Assembly: GCA_013396525.1 (NCBI GenBank)
Contig: VWYX01000901.1
Location: forward strand, 248,001-312,000
From: Chaetorhynchus papuensis
Lineage: Eukaryota > Chordata > Aves > Passeriformes > Rhipiduridae
Length of the DNA stretch: 64,000 nt
Reading direction: 5' to 3'
The position numbers and the translations under genes were made by a program. Under the pieces are notes generated by a model. That model ran no database searches, was not told the origin of the DNA, and saw only the letters and a program-made list of their open reading frames with translations. Below, piece after piece: positions 38,111 through 51,600 of the stretch (position 1 is its first letter; each line of letters begins with the position of its first letter).

Positions 38111-41100
38111 CAATACCCTATAAGGTTACAAACCACAATCTTCCCACACAATTGGTCAAGAAGGCCACTAACCCATAATTCCCTTTTCCAACACATCTCA
38201 GTGACCTGGATGTATTTCCATGGTTACCTCCAGGCCTAGGGAAGAGGCCTATTCTAGGCCTTCCAGGTCTGCTTTTCCATAACACCCATGGTGTAACCCT
38301 ACACTTGAGCATGATGAAAACATCAAGGCATCTGTTTTTAAGATTTTAGCTATTAAAAAAAAAAAAAAAATCCTTCCTTTGCACAGGCTGAGGGCTGCAC
38401 TTCTAGAGCACATGGGGCTTCATCTTTTCACTTAGTTTTGATTACGATCAATGGAACGGGTGCACGCCGCAAGCAGCATTCCACAGATTCACTGGCACCA
38501 ACACCTGTGTGCACATCAGCACAGTCATGTAAAGAAACTGTATAATACAAGCCTGTAAAATACAACACCTCCCAAGGGCCTGTTTAATTAAACCCTTCCC
38601 ATCCACAGGCAGAGTTGAAGCAGTTCAAGATCCTAGATAAAAGGTGTCAGGGAAGATAGACCTATTATTTATCACACAGCAAGCAAGACCAAATATAAAA
38701 GACTAACCAATAGCCTTTGCAATCCCACACTGCCAGCTGGCACTAAATGATAAGTGAAAGTGCTGCAAAGTGCTTTTTCCTTGCTTTTATAACAGTGCAA
38801 TTTTAATATGTGGTGTATGGCACATTGCCATTTCCATTTTTTGAGTGCAAAAGCCTTGTACAGGGAACAGGGAGTACAGCCAACAGAACCAGATCTACCT
38901 AGAACTTTTAACTAAAATTCATTGTTTCATGGGTGAACAGCAAATGTTTGGTGTTTCGGTTAATCTTAATGTTCAACAGTATGCATTTATTTGAACAAAC
39001 TGTTAAAATAAGCTTTTAATAAATGCATTATCACCAAGAGGCTCTCATTTATCTTTAACTCTGCCCAAATTGATTTTGCCAGAGGGATTCACAGCCACCT
39101 ATATAGAAAATCTCACAGGAGCAGAAGAATCCCTCACACTACAGTCTGTGGTGGGTGGAGGCATAGGACTCAGAAATCTCAACACATATGGATGGCACAG
39201 GACTCACTGCATTCAGCCCTACTACTCATCTATAGGATTAGGCAGGGGAAGCTCTTATTGATTCGCCCTTGCTGAATCCAACCCCACATTCATTACCATC
39301 CTACTTCAAGAGGTCAGTCTCAAGGACAAAGGGCTTGGTGTTTCAGACACCATAGAAGGCACTTTTGTCTGAGAAGTGTGCATACAAGGAACTAGTGGTG
39401 TGATGGTATCTATTCACACTTATTTTCTAATGCAGATAAAAGGCAAGTACGCACTGTTGAAAGAAAAATCTCCTCGATCCAACTTTATCCTGGGAAGAAT
39501 AACAATCAAAAAGAGAATTGTAGTTACAAACCTACCCAAATAGCAGGATGCAAGATTCGTGGTGAATTTTACCTGCACATGATTATCTGTGGGTTTTAAA
39601 AAATTTATTGTATTTGTGGTGGCTCAGTGTAAGCAGTTCCTCTTTCTGCATTTAAATCGCTAACTGAGCAGGATGAAAAAGCAGATTATGTGACAGACTT
39701 CTGTCAAAACCTGGAGACTCCCAATACCATTCTAAGAAAACTGATAAGCAGGCTAGAAACCTGAAAATTCAGGGATAATGGGAGGGATTAAAAATGAGCA
39801 CATCCCAGAGTAAGACTAATGCTATTGCATGTCGACGTTGCAGAATTACATTGGCATAACAAAACACTGTTGTTGGGGCCTGACTAAAATAACTGCTGCA
39901 CTGCCTCTAAAACGAGACAGCAATTGCATTAAAAAAGCACACAGACAGAAACACTTTACAGAAAACACCGTTCTGTGAACATCTGCCTGTCAGTAAAACC
40001 AGGCAGTCCCTTAAAGGTTTGAATAGGAAATCCCATCCATCTCCAGCACCTGAATTCCCCCCTAAATGACATGGCTTAACTAAACCTCCTGAAATAAGTA
40101 TTCTGCAAAATCATAATTCTGAATCTGGGGGTTTAGTTTGGTTGCCACTTAAACAATCATTTATATTACCTCCAACAAATAAGAACAGAAAGAATTATTT
40201 TAAAAGTGATAGTCATGTTACCATTAGAAGTCCCTCTAATAGTTTTGAAATCTTTAAGGGAAGAGAATTTTCATATACATGTATATATAGGGTACAATAA
40301 GAAAAAGAAATGCTGTGGGCTATCAAATTCATGCTTTTAGTGGGTTTTGGCGTCAAGCCCCTAAAAACACATTATGTTATTTTAGTAAAACAAATTATTT
40401 TTAAACTTGTTTGAATGAATACACAAGATATAAGAAAACCTTTTTCTTGAGGGAAGATTAGGCAACCATAAATCTTAGTAATTCAAAATAAAAAGCTTTC
40501 ACGAGATAATCCTTCAGAAGTCCAAGACTCATAGAGTTGAAATAGGAGTCAAAAAAGTTCAAACTGCCTTCTCAATATGAAACAGACAGTAGTGGAATTG
40601 GAGTGCATCAGGACTATGGAAGCAACAAACAAAAAAAATTCCACAAACCAGAAAACACAACAGTATTCTAAAGGAAGAGCAAATCATACCTAAAAAGCTC
40701 CAAAACCAAGATTTAAATAATTTATCTTTTACATAATAAGGAACACAACTTGGTTGTGGAAGACCAAGATTACAAAAACAAAGAGTATCTCAGAGAATAC
40801 CACCAGATAAAATTATTAACAAATTTATCAGTGTTACAACATTTAGCAAAAGCACAGTCATTATTCACTATGTGGTCAGCGCCTCAAGAAAATCAGGGTT
40901 TTGTTTTGTTGAGGGTTTTTTCCTAACAGTTATAGCAAAAAAACAATGCAAATCTCTTGTATGTCCAGGACTTGCTGAGACCTTCTCTTGAATACAAATG
41001 TTTTCTCAGCCACAGCCCTTGTGAGGAAGGAAAATGAGAGAAAACACTCAGGAGTACCTGACCTCATGGCAGGCAAGGGGGATAAATGGGGATCTGAGGA

Positions 41101-41143
41101 GAGCATTAACTCAGCTGTGGGATGCCCTGGTCTCGCCTGTGTG

Positions 41144-41145
<2 letters not shown>

Positions 41146-41175
<30 letters not shown>
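41146..41175. repeat. (CA)n microsatellite
   Basis: About 15 uninterrupted CA units followed by GAGAGAG. It is the longest dinucleotide repeat in the window and likely polymorphic. Confidence 0.98.
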
Positions 41176-41178
<3 letters not shown>

Positions 41179-41445
41179 AGAGGTGTTTATAGCATCACTA
41201 ACTGCTTATTGTGAAGAACCTAAAGGTAAAACAAAAAAAAAATTAAAAAAAGAAAAGAAAAGTGTGTTTATTATAACTGAGGCAGCATCTGCGTCATGCT
41301 GAAAGCCCAAATAATATGAGTGCCTCTTCTACCGAGGGGGCTCTCTATGAAGGGCATTTCTCAAGCACCAAAAAAAAAAAAAAACACCAAAAAAGGCATG
41401 AAGGTTAAAACGCAAAACTTCCAAACTTCACCCACACACTCCTCA

Positions 41446-41680
41446 CACCTGTGCTCCTGGCGGACGCGTTGGGAATTAAGACCTTTCAACCCCTTTTTTC
41501 ATCCTAAAATAGCGACGCCCGCATTTGGCAGTGGAGGTGCGAGGGGAGGGTCAGAGCTGGAGCTCCCTGCAGGAGCCGCAACCCTCCCTCCCTCCTTCCC
41601 TGGGGGGAACACCGGGAAAGCGCTGTGTTTGTGCACCCGGGACTCCCAAGGCAACTTCGGCCAGAAAATAATAAAAATGG
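41446..41680. promoter_or_regulatory. Small CpG-rich patch, candidate regulatory island
   Basis: About a dozen CpGs by eye fall within roughly 200 bases (GGCGGACGCGTTGG near 41459, AGCGACGCCCGC near 41511, GGAGCCGCAACC near 41572, ACCGGGAAAGCGC near 41612, TTCGGCC near 41657). The surrounding tens of kilobases are strongly CpG-depleted. Open frames run through it on both strands, as expected for GC-rich DNA, and none is recognisable. Either an unmethylated promoter or enhancer, or a GC-rich remnant. Confidence 0.35.
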
Positions 41681-44600
41681 AGAGCATGGCCCAGTACAAG
41701 ACACCTGGGAAGTTCACAATGTTTAGTCACCACAGGTAGTAACACAGGGAAATACCTTTGCATCCATGGCACTGCAGCCGTGACAACGTCAGTACCATCC
41801 GTAATTTATTACTCTAACCTAGGTGTGTTGTTTATGCTTTACCATGCTGTGTCTGCACAGAAACCCTTGAGGTGGCAATTTGCACCCTGCTTGGTGTTTT
41901 GGCTTCCACATGGAACTGAAATCTAAAAAACAACGATACCAAACTACTAAGTAACCTTAAACACTCTGGTTTTTACTCACAGAGCATGAAGACAGACTTT
42001 TTTGACTCAAAAATCAGCATAACGAGGCAATACATGATCATACGGGATGGACACAGAAGCTCTAGCTTGCTACAGTAAGCTACCAGCAAGAAGCACCTAC
42101 AAGACCTGAGACAGTGAAGAAAGTAAGGAGTGAAAATATACCTTGATTCTCTGCCTTCTTCAAGAAGCAGGAATCATAGTGCTCTCCAAGTTCTTTTCTC
42201 ACCCTGGCTTCATAAGAAAACATATTTACTATACAACTGGTGATTTCAAAATATTTTTGGAGTCTCATAAACATTAGCTGGCGCTGTGTATTAACCTTCA
42301 GAAGACTTCATTATTTATTTCTAACAGCATAGCACTTCACACTCTGTCAAAGAGCAGGACTACACTGATCTATGGACAGACACAATTAAGGTGCAAATTA
42401 AGCTCAGAGAGAATGATAGTTTATACCTATTGCTTTTCTTGAATTGGCTATAGTTGTATATTTGATGCTGGAAATGCCTCAAGTGAAGTTAATATTAAAA
42501 AAAATGGCAGTATATAGACAGTGACAGATGTAGACAAATTCTCCACTGTGAATGGAAGCATGGTGGGGTTTTTTTCTTAATCTGAACAGGGGAAAAAAAA
42601 ATAGTTCACACAGTCTCTGCTAGTTCCATTGCTTGAAACTGAATGGCAGTGCAGCTATTGACCACACAAAGTCCTGCCCAACAACAGAGCTGGTACTCAT
42701 TTCTTTACACTTCTTGCTAAAATCCAACTCAGAAAAAACAAAATATCCACATGACTCAGCTTTTGAAGGCGATACTCTTGGTGCAGAGATTAATTTAAAC
42801 TTCACGTAAATGCACTGATCTATATTTGCAGGTATTTGCCCTTCTAAATAATTTCAATAGGTTAATTATATTCCAGGCACAATACACTTGTAATGCTGTG
42901 GAAAATCTCTCCAGAACTGAAGGGCTACATTTGGGGTTCTTTCTTTTTTCCTGTATGCAGTGACAAGAAATAAGTTAGGTTCTCCAGTTTTTGCTTATCA
43001 TTATGTTACTTACTAATTACAGCAGGCTAATACCTACAACTCAACGCTAAATTAGACAGTGGCATCTCCTTGCAATCCCAAGCTCTCAGAAGGGAAACAG
43101 GGAACTACTGCCCCGTGAGGAATATGATTAAGATTTGAAGAGAATGCTTCAAAAACAAAACAAAAAATGCACTAATAAAGAAATACAGACCTATTTATCA
43201 ATTTACTTACGTAAGCTCTTTTCTTAAAGTAAATGAGAAATATGTGACTACCATTTCTTTTAAACCTAAATTAGATGAATATAAATTCCTGATTTTCTGA
43301 CCCCTTGGAACACTCAATCTCTACTTTATTTAGGTTTCTCACAATACACACACCAGGATATCCCCCAAAGTAATCAAATATCCACTTACTCTGCATTTTT
43401 TAGGAGACTGGGGACTACTGTACTAAGGCATTATACAATCAGTCAATGTGTCTTGCTATAACTTGATATTAACTTGTAGAGTAGACTGTAACTTGGTATT
43501 ACCTTCTAGGATAGACTGTGTCACCCATCATTGCCTGAAATTGTTTAGAGACAGGAAAAGAAAAACAGTGATTCTGACAGCACCTTCCTGGCTTTTCTCA
43601 TATGCTCTCTTCAAGCTCCCTCACATTATGAAACAATCCTGACCACTGAGTCCTTCTATGACTCCTCTTTTTCTTTTGCCTGTCCACACAGCATAATACA
43701 TACACTACCATTAAGACAGCAGAATTTTCCCTTCTGTGAAGAAACTCTCAGCATGAGATGACTCATTTTTTCCTTCTCTTGATCATACAAGCGAAGGGCT
43801 GAACCAGTCATTCCAAATGTGTCTGAGCTACTTGGAAAGAACCAATTCACTCATGTTAAAAAGGATGCTATTCCTGTCGTATAATCAGTGCTTCTACGGA
43901 ATGCAGCACCTGGATTTATGGGGCAGTGCCTGGGGGATGTTTGGGCCAGAAACATCCACCCCTCAGAATATTCCTCACCTCAGAAAAGCCTTTTTTCTTA
44001 GGAAGGCAAGAAGCTAAAAGGTAGAAAATGTCTCTCTCTGACCTCTCTCTCTCAAGCTGACCCATGGGTGTACTCAGAAAGCCTTGGAAGCTGAGAAAGG
44101 CTTGTGGTTTGTTGGTAATTGAGGTGCAACACAAATTGTGAACCACCTTCCCACGTGAGTGGTAGGTGAGCTGGGGATCTGGAAAACCAGCAGCATGGAG
44201 AAGGCAGAGCAGCTGCCTCACACTATTAAAAGGTCCTGCTTTTCTGGAAAAAAAGAAGCTGTAGCTGGTAGAAGATGTAGGGTCACACAACTGTGCTGAA
44301 GCACAGGCTTCACCCTGTTTGGGTTAAATAGAGACTTCTTAGAGTTTTCTTAGTCTGGGAACACCATCTGCCCAGCTTTGGTTACAATCTCTCCTCAAAA
44401 CTCAAGCAAGAACTACAAAACAGAACACCAAATGCTGGTATGGTGTGTCCTGGTGTGTGCTGTCCCACTTCCAGTGCAGCCCACGAATGTTTCACTGCAT
44501 TGTCTCCTCAAACTGCAGAGCTCTTGAAAACAAATCCCAAATGAAAGTACAGAAAGAAACACGTCCTAATACAGATCGTAGTCATAACAGTAAGAAATCA

Positions 44601-45330
44601 CATCTAAAATTAGCATAACTGAATTGGCAAAGAATAAAAGCAGTCATCTCATTTTGAGAGAGTTTCTTCACAGAAAATGTTAATAATGGGAAAAATTCTG
44701 AGATTGTTTAATTTTTGATGTCCTTATTTTAATAAAGCATTGGTTGTTTGCTGTGAACAACCTAGACACTGATTTTATGATTGCAAGTCTGTGCTTGCAG
44801 AGTGTGTTTGCTATAAGCATAAGTATGATTTGCACCCTTTGGTGCACCAAAGCAAACTGAGACTTTGGCTCCTAAGTTGTGGTTAGAGTAGCTCAATCAA
44901 AATAATCCCATGAAGCCCATGAAAACTTTCTACATTACAGTTGTGCATTTGGCCCTGTTTCGCCTTTGATCTCCATTAACATAAATAATTGCCTTATTTT
45001 AGAATCCATGGCAAGCAGGTTCCACCACAGAGGGGTTTGGCTGTGGGCAACATGTTCCTGCTGAATACACACACAGATTCATTCCCTTGTCCTGCACACT
45101 CATGCTGAGGTGCTCGAGGTGGGCCTCTGAAGGAAACTCAGCTCAACTCACCAGGATGATGCCCTGCTGGAACAAATGTGAGCAGCTGGCAACGTTCTGT
45201 CGTGCTCTCTAACAGGGAAAAAAAAAATTCTGGGATGTATTTAGTAGACAAAATACATATAAGACAACTTTGGGAAAGACAAGGTCAATGTGCCTTGATG
45301 CCCTGAAATGAAGCTTGGGTCCAATATTTA
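41681..45330. other. Non-coding, no recognised feature except a tandem repeat
   Basis: Unique AT-rich sequence containing the 30-bp tandem duplication at 43460. A 124-codon frame at 43916-44290 (minus) is not recognisable. Confidence 0.65.
43460..43519. repeat. 30-bp imperfect tandem duplication
   Basis: Two 30-base units, beginning AACTTGATATTAACTTGTAG and AACTTGGTATTACCTTCTAG and each ending AGACTGT, lie back to back with a handful of mismatches. No associated element or gene. Confidence 0.85.
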
Positions 45331-45640
45331 ATCACAGAATGGTTTGGGCTGGAATGGACCTTAAAGATCATCCAGTTCCATAGGCAGGGACACCTTCCAC
45401 TAGACCAGGTTGCTCAGAGCTCCATCCAACCTGTTCTTAAACATTTCCAGGGATCGGGAATCCACAGCTTCTCTGGGCAACCTGTGCCAGTGCCTCACCA
45501 CCCTCACAGTAACACATTTCTTCCTAGTATCTAATCTAGACCTGCTGAATGCAGCACTCCAGAGGGGGTCTCACAAGAGTGGGGTAGAGGCCCAGAATTA
45601 CCTCCCTCAGCATGCTGATCATGCATTTTTTGATGTGACC
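45331..45640 (-). mobile_element. CR1 LINE, 3' fragment with internal deletion
   Basis: A minus-orientation CR1 tail beginning ATCACAGAATGGTTTGGGCT. The 3' part runs through GACCAGGTTGCTCAGAGCTC and GGCAACCTGTGCCAGTGCCT to about 45540. It then jumps straight to GCAGCACTCCAGAGGGGGTC near 45556. In the fragments at 9955 and 23981 these blocks are separated by a further stretch (the CCCTGTCCTGTCACT-type segment), so roughly 200 bases are missing here. It ends near GATGTGACCCAGGCAGC. Confidence 0.92.
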
Positions 45641-48600
45641 CAGGCAGCTGCTTCAGAAGAGAGTTCAATTCCTGGTACTTATGTTGATTTATGTGGAAGT
45701 ATTTCATGTTTTCATTCCATAAGGACTGAGTTTTCACAATTGATGCAGTCATCAACTCCACTGTAACCTCAAAGCTGTTGTTTTACATCACAATTATGTA
45801 CTAATGAATCTTAGATCAAGATTGAAAAAATGTTTGCAATTTTTATCCTATGAACACAGTTGCAAACCTGTGTGGAACTGATTAATTCTTTATGTGGGTA
45901 TTAAAGTTGCATAAACTTTGAGGTCACACAGTCCTGCAGAGTTTATGGAGGGAGTCAGCTCCATCTGAACACAACCCCTTCACCGTCTGTGGCAATCTTA
46001 GAGACCTGCACACATGCAGGAATCTCTTTTGCAACAACCAACAGCAGTAATTGCTTTTCACATACCACCCACAATAATGGCTGTCCTTACACAAACTACT
46101 GTTTAAGGTTGCAGTCCCTACTTAAACAAAATGTCATTGAAAGTACTTGACGGATCTGAGTGAGGAACCAAACCAAACCACCACATGCAAGAGGAAAAAG
46201 AGGTTAACCCTCCAGACTCCATTAAGCACAGTGTAGGTTAAAGAAAAAAAAAAAACCCCAGAACTAGAATTCCACACCCATATTTGATTGCCCTGTTTTT
46301 TTAATCTCAGCTTCAGGCTTAAAATGCAGACTGCACCACAGAGAACAACCTTTTAAGCTCTGTGACCATCCAGACAAAACACAACATGATGTAGCTGGAC
46401 AGTGGTTTCTGTAACAAAGAAACATTTTTCAGGCAGAAAATGAATTGCAGGGTTTTTCACAGGATAACAACGCACTACTCTGAAAGACTGCCATCCTGTG
46501 GCACTTTAGGGATGCTGTAGTAGCCCTGAGTTAATGGTTTCTACACTCTGGACTGGAAAACATATCCCAGACAGACTAAACACTTTTTAATTTTTTTTTT
46601 TTTTTAATATTTAGGAAGTTTCAAGAGAAAGCTCTGACCTCTTATGAGTTAACTGCATCGTAGCACAACTTACAAGATGGGACTCAGCTAAAGTTTTTTA
46701 TTTCCATCAAAAGAGCCAATAAATATAACTTTCTTAACCTTAAAATATTCTATGGTACTGCTGCCATAAATTGCAGCTGCTGAATGAACACACACACAAA
46801 AATTCCTTATAGAACAGGTAGGGAAAATTAATTTGCTTGCAGAATCGTTAAGATGTTGTCAGTAGGCAGTGCATTATGAGTTAGAAGTTAGTCCTTTGTA
46901 TTTTTTCCCCTACAAATCCTAAATGAAGATGAGCTTGCAACTACTGTAAAATAAAATTCCATAGCAAATAATCACAGGGAAAAAAAAAAGCTACACTTCC
47001 ACTCTTCAGAGAGCCTTTGTTACAAAGGCTAGGAATAAATGGGTAATTGGCAAATTTTTCCTCTGTTAGTATAGAAGTGATAAAGAAGTAACACACAGCT
47101 CGTAGAAATACATGCAGAGTTTAAATCTTGGTTCCTTGAAATACATCTCAGTTACTTGAGCAAGACTTGTATCTTAAGAAGTTATATAAGCTGTGTGTGC
47201 ATATACATATATATATATATATAAAATACCCTTTAAAACTTTCTTCAGGTCCCAGGCAGTTGGTTCAGCTTTTTGACATCCACACTCTGCTATCTGCAAG
47301 GATAAAGTAGCTCTGGCTTTTCAATTTACTCTCTGCTGCCAGGTAGTACCCTGGCCTCAATGGAGATGTGATCCTCAGTACTATTTCTCTATCCTCATGC
47401 CCCACTCCCAGGCTATTTTTCAAACTGCACTGACAAAGCTTTTAAGGACTAACCATAATTCTCTCCTCCAGTGTCCCCTGAAGCACCAACCACCTTTAAA
47501 AGGGCACAGAGCAGGAGCCCTGCAGCAGCACCAACCTGCACCTGCCCAAGTATGTGGTGCTGTTGGAACATAAATCTGCTCTTCCCCAGCAAGCCCCAGG
47601 GACATATTCCATTCCACACCCGCCTTCAGTCTATATTTACCTTTCCACAAGCAGGAGGGCAGCAATTTCTGCTCAGACTAAAGCATTTCCTCCTCTCAAT
47701 CCTGGCTGACACCATCTTCTTTAGCAAGTAGTTTCAAACAATGTAATGTTCATTAGTCTTTTCTAGTTGATGAGGCCTTCACTAAGTGAGAAATTAACTC
47801 TCCCTTAAAAAAAACCCAAACACCCTAAATTCTGATTCCAGTAGTCTCAGAATTCTAGTCAAACACTTACTACAGTTTTTCATTATAGCAGGGAACACCC
47901 TAGAACATCTTTCTGTTTGATCCTACCTTACAGATTCATCTCTGGAAGCTTCATAAGTCACAGCATTTTTAATCTTGCAGGAAACACACTTGCAAGGAGG
48001 TAAGACAGTCTTTGCCCTGCATTTCAAGCCAACATATGCCTGCTTTCACTACTGAAGGAATTTCAGGACTTAAGGAAACGCAGGGCTGCAGGAGGCAAGG
48101 GAGGGAGAAAAGCCTTTATCAGAGCAATTACTCACCTGCTGAACTACTTCTCCAACCCCTTCTTGACTTGGGGAAGAGGAGGCTGGGAAAGGCCACAGCT
48201 GAAGTTAAAGCATTTCAGGTGAATTCAATAATTGCAAGCATAGGCCAAAGCCCTTCATTCAGAAGAAGGGCAGGAGTATGTGGGATTTGTGTCTTGTGCA
48301 TTGTGAAACTGTCCTTAATGAATCATAGAGCTTAGTGAACTCACTGCCCATCCCACAGTGAGGAAATCTGATTTTAACAAGTTTTGGTTGTTTGGCTGGC
48401 TGGTTTCAGCCCAATGTGATTATTCAGTAAAAACATCACATATATTTGCAAACCAGTACATTGTTTGCAAGGTTCACTGTTAGTTTTCTTTGCTTAATCT
48501 TCTTTTGCTTGGCAGAATGATATAAGAAAAGGCTGAGTTGTAGGGTTTTAACTGCAATCCATCTTTCCTTTGTATAGTTCTGCTTCACCTACAGTTACGA

Positions 48601-51600
48601 GAAATTACAGATGAAAATATTAATATCGTAATTAATCTGTAAACTGATTTTAGAAGGTTTGGGTCTGTGTCTGGTTTTATGGGTTACAAAGAAAATTAAA
48701 TTTAAGTAACATTTTCTTATTGTCTCTCAGACTTAGGTTAGATGCACCATAACAGCTCTACATATCCAGAATTTCCAGAGGGAAAGACAAGCTCCAGGGC
48801 TTCTTCAGCCCCCCTAAAGCTTCAGTCCACCCCAACCCTGCAAAAGTATGAGTGACTATAAATAAATTCCAGAAGGCTGTACTAAATTAGCTGTGGCAGC
48901 ACATATTCTGAAAGGCACAATACACACACACACCTGAGACCCCAACGCTTTCTAGAGCTGGAATTCTAGTGAAATTAAATCTTCACTAGAATGGCTGGTG
49001 AAATTTTCCTAAGAGTAAGACCGTAATAAACTCAACTAGACTTTTTACAGTTAATTTTCTTGTCTAACACAGTATTTTCCTTTGCATATTTCTCAGCTTT
49101 GAACTCTGCTCTAATCTCCTTCAGCTGTGGGTAATTAATTAATGAACACATCAAAAAGATTTAGCTGGGGGGCTCAGTTTGGGTTTGCAATTCTCGTTTC
49201 CACTTGAGAAGCTTCAAATTTTAGTGCACACAGCAACCATTGCTAGATTTTGTAACAGCAAACACGATTTCCTTTCTTCTTCACAAACAAGCAAACAAAA
49301 AGCAGTATTTCCTCCTCGTAGACCAGTGGGTGAACCTCTGAGCTGAGCAGTAAACACCTTCCCTAGAAAGGCTTTTTCAGCAACTCAGGGAAGGTGTTCT
49401 GCATGGCATTTTGTAGTGGACTCTTCTTTCTGGTATTAACACCTTATGAAAACTGTTGGCACCAGTACAGAGCTCTCAAAATGCTTTGGATGATAGGAGC
49501 TGTAACATGATTTAATGGAAAACTTCCTGCAAAATGAAGTAGAAGGACCTGCAAAAAGGGATGTCCTACAGTAATATTGTCACAATCCAGTAATTTTTTG
49601 CATAGGAAAAGCATATCAGATTGCCAAGTGTTGAAACAACAGGAAGAAGGAAAGCTACAAAATTAACAGGGACATAAAAAGAGGTGGTCAAAAAAAAGCT
49701 CACTTGGAGTGCTGCCTCTAGTAATTTCAAACTTAACTCAGGACTTTTCAGAGATGGTGGAAACCTGGAATTTTGCAATGTGACATGCTTTTTGAATGAC
49801 AAAAGCTAACAGGCACTTGCTGATTTCCAATGAATTTGATAAATGTGATGATTGTTGCCCATGACACTCTGATACATGTCCTCTGAGTGAAAACATTTCA
49901 TGGATTTGAGGATAATCAGAAGTTATTGTTCACTTTTTTAATAACAAAGGGATTACATGTATTTGAAAAACAGAATTTTCCCAGTTCCTGTCCCCCATTT
50001 AAAAATCCCAACAGATTAAACTAGAGAATCTTCAACATGTAAAAACAGTAATCCTTCTCTGGCTGCCCAGCAGATCCCTAATGCTGCTCAGGATATACTG
50101 GAATTATTTCTGAACGACAATGTCCTTCCTAAACTCCTGTGCCAGCCTGGCAATTGTGAAGTGCCTGTGATCAGCACCCATCAAGTCAGGATTAGATGCA
50201 GTCCTTATCAGATGTGCTCACACACTCCCATATAAACCCTCACTAAATCTGTAATTAACAGCTGTGAACTTTATTGGCACATGATCTGTGCTGTGCTGAA
50301 TGGAACCTGTGCTGCAGTCTCAGGAAGCTGCACACCGTGGAAATTGTTGTCATCCTTCACTCACACTGGTGCCCAGATTAAAAACCTGCATTATAATGTG
50401 CTCTCTTAACAAACCTTACCGTTCTGCAAGACTGCATTGCAAGTATCTACTGCAACACTCTTGAGAGCTAGCAGAGTGAAATCCCTTTACAAAACCTCTT
50501 GGCACAGGTGACCAGGCAGGAGTAGGGCTGAATCCCCTCTCTCCTAATCACTGGAAGGCACAAGGAGACATAGGAAAAGTCGGTCAGACAATTAAAAACT
50601 GGGTAAGAGAGATTGAAAAGGTAGTGGATTTCTCAGTAGAAGATGCTGAGGCATGAATCAGTCCTTCCATGGCAAACTCTCTTACATCAAGCTTTTCTTT
50701 TCCAAGTAGAAGGACACAGAGGAGAACTGCCTTGCTTTCCAGGGAGATTGAAGGAATCATGTAAGCAACACCCCTTTCTCTGAACACACAGTGCCATGTA
50801 CATGGTAGCAGAACTAAATAATCACATTTTTCACGTTCCACAAAACGTATAAAACAGAATATTTTTGCTTTTTTCTTTTTGAGAACTCTCAGACTTACTG
50901 AGATTCTGGTGCAGAGAAAGAATATTTCAGAGCTAGCTATATGTGAAGTTCCACTGAGAAGTCACAGTTATTTCCCTTCTTTACTCATTAAGATTTTTTG
51001 CTTGTTAGATATGTAATACTTCAGTGCACTTAAGTGTCTCTTGAAAGTCCTCCTCATTTGTGATTGAATTTATAATTTCCATTAGTGCAACGTGAGCCTT
51101 ACATCCACAAAACTGGCAGCAGACACTTGAATATTTATAGACTGCAGTAGCTCCAGATAACCTTAATATTCTATATTTACACAGCACTGATCTAAAGGAC
51201 CAACAAAACTCTCCAAGGGTTTTCTTCTTTGTGTTGTAGCAGTTTTCAGATGAACTGCCTCACTGATAATATAATTTATGTTATTGTGGCTGCTACAGAT
51301 AACCTTAGCTTCTGAGTAAGAATAGATGGTTACACACATGAAATGCTGTGGTTACTGGAGTCAAATAGGAAAAAATAAAATGCCTTGTTAAACACGTCTC
51401 AGGAAATCTCATTTATCTTTTCAGATACAGATGGAGTACTATCTGTTTATATATCACTGTGTATTTATCTGCTGCTCTTCTAAAAAAGTCCTTAAAGCTT
51501 GAAACCATTGCCATCCTTCACAGTTATTCTGAAATAATAAGGAGATTCCAGAGGATGCGACCAGCCCTTCCTTCCACTACATCAGTTTAAAAAACTAGTA

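Larger units (their letters stand above)
37104..41445. other. Non-coding; GC-rich patch and possible old repeat
   Basis: About 37600-37930 is GC-richer, with overlapping unrecognised open frames on both strands. The following 37930-38330 holds the small hairpin and might be a decayed LTR, but I found no convincing ends or poly(A) signal. The (CA)n at 41146 closes the stretch. Confidence 0.5.

Noticed and set aside
41320..41739. A 139-codon plus-strand frame through the CpG-rich patch
   Set aside because: It includes a Lys run from an A-rich low-complexity tract and has no recognisable domain or splice context.
43460..43519. CRISPR-like repeat array
   Set aside because: Only two contiguous imperfect units without spacers, in a vertebrate genome; a plain tandem duplication.
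45410..45766. A 118-codon frame resembling a hypothetical protein
   Set aside because: Its first half is the CR1 tail read in the antisense direction.
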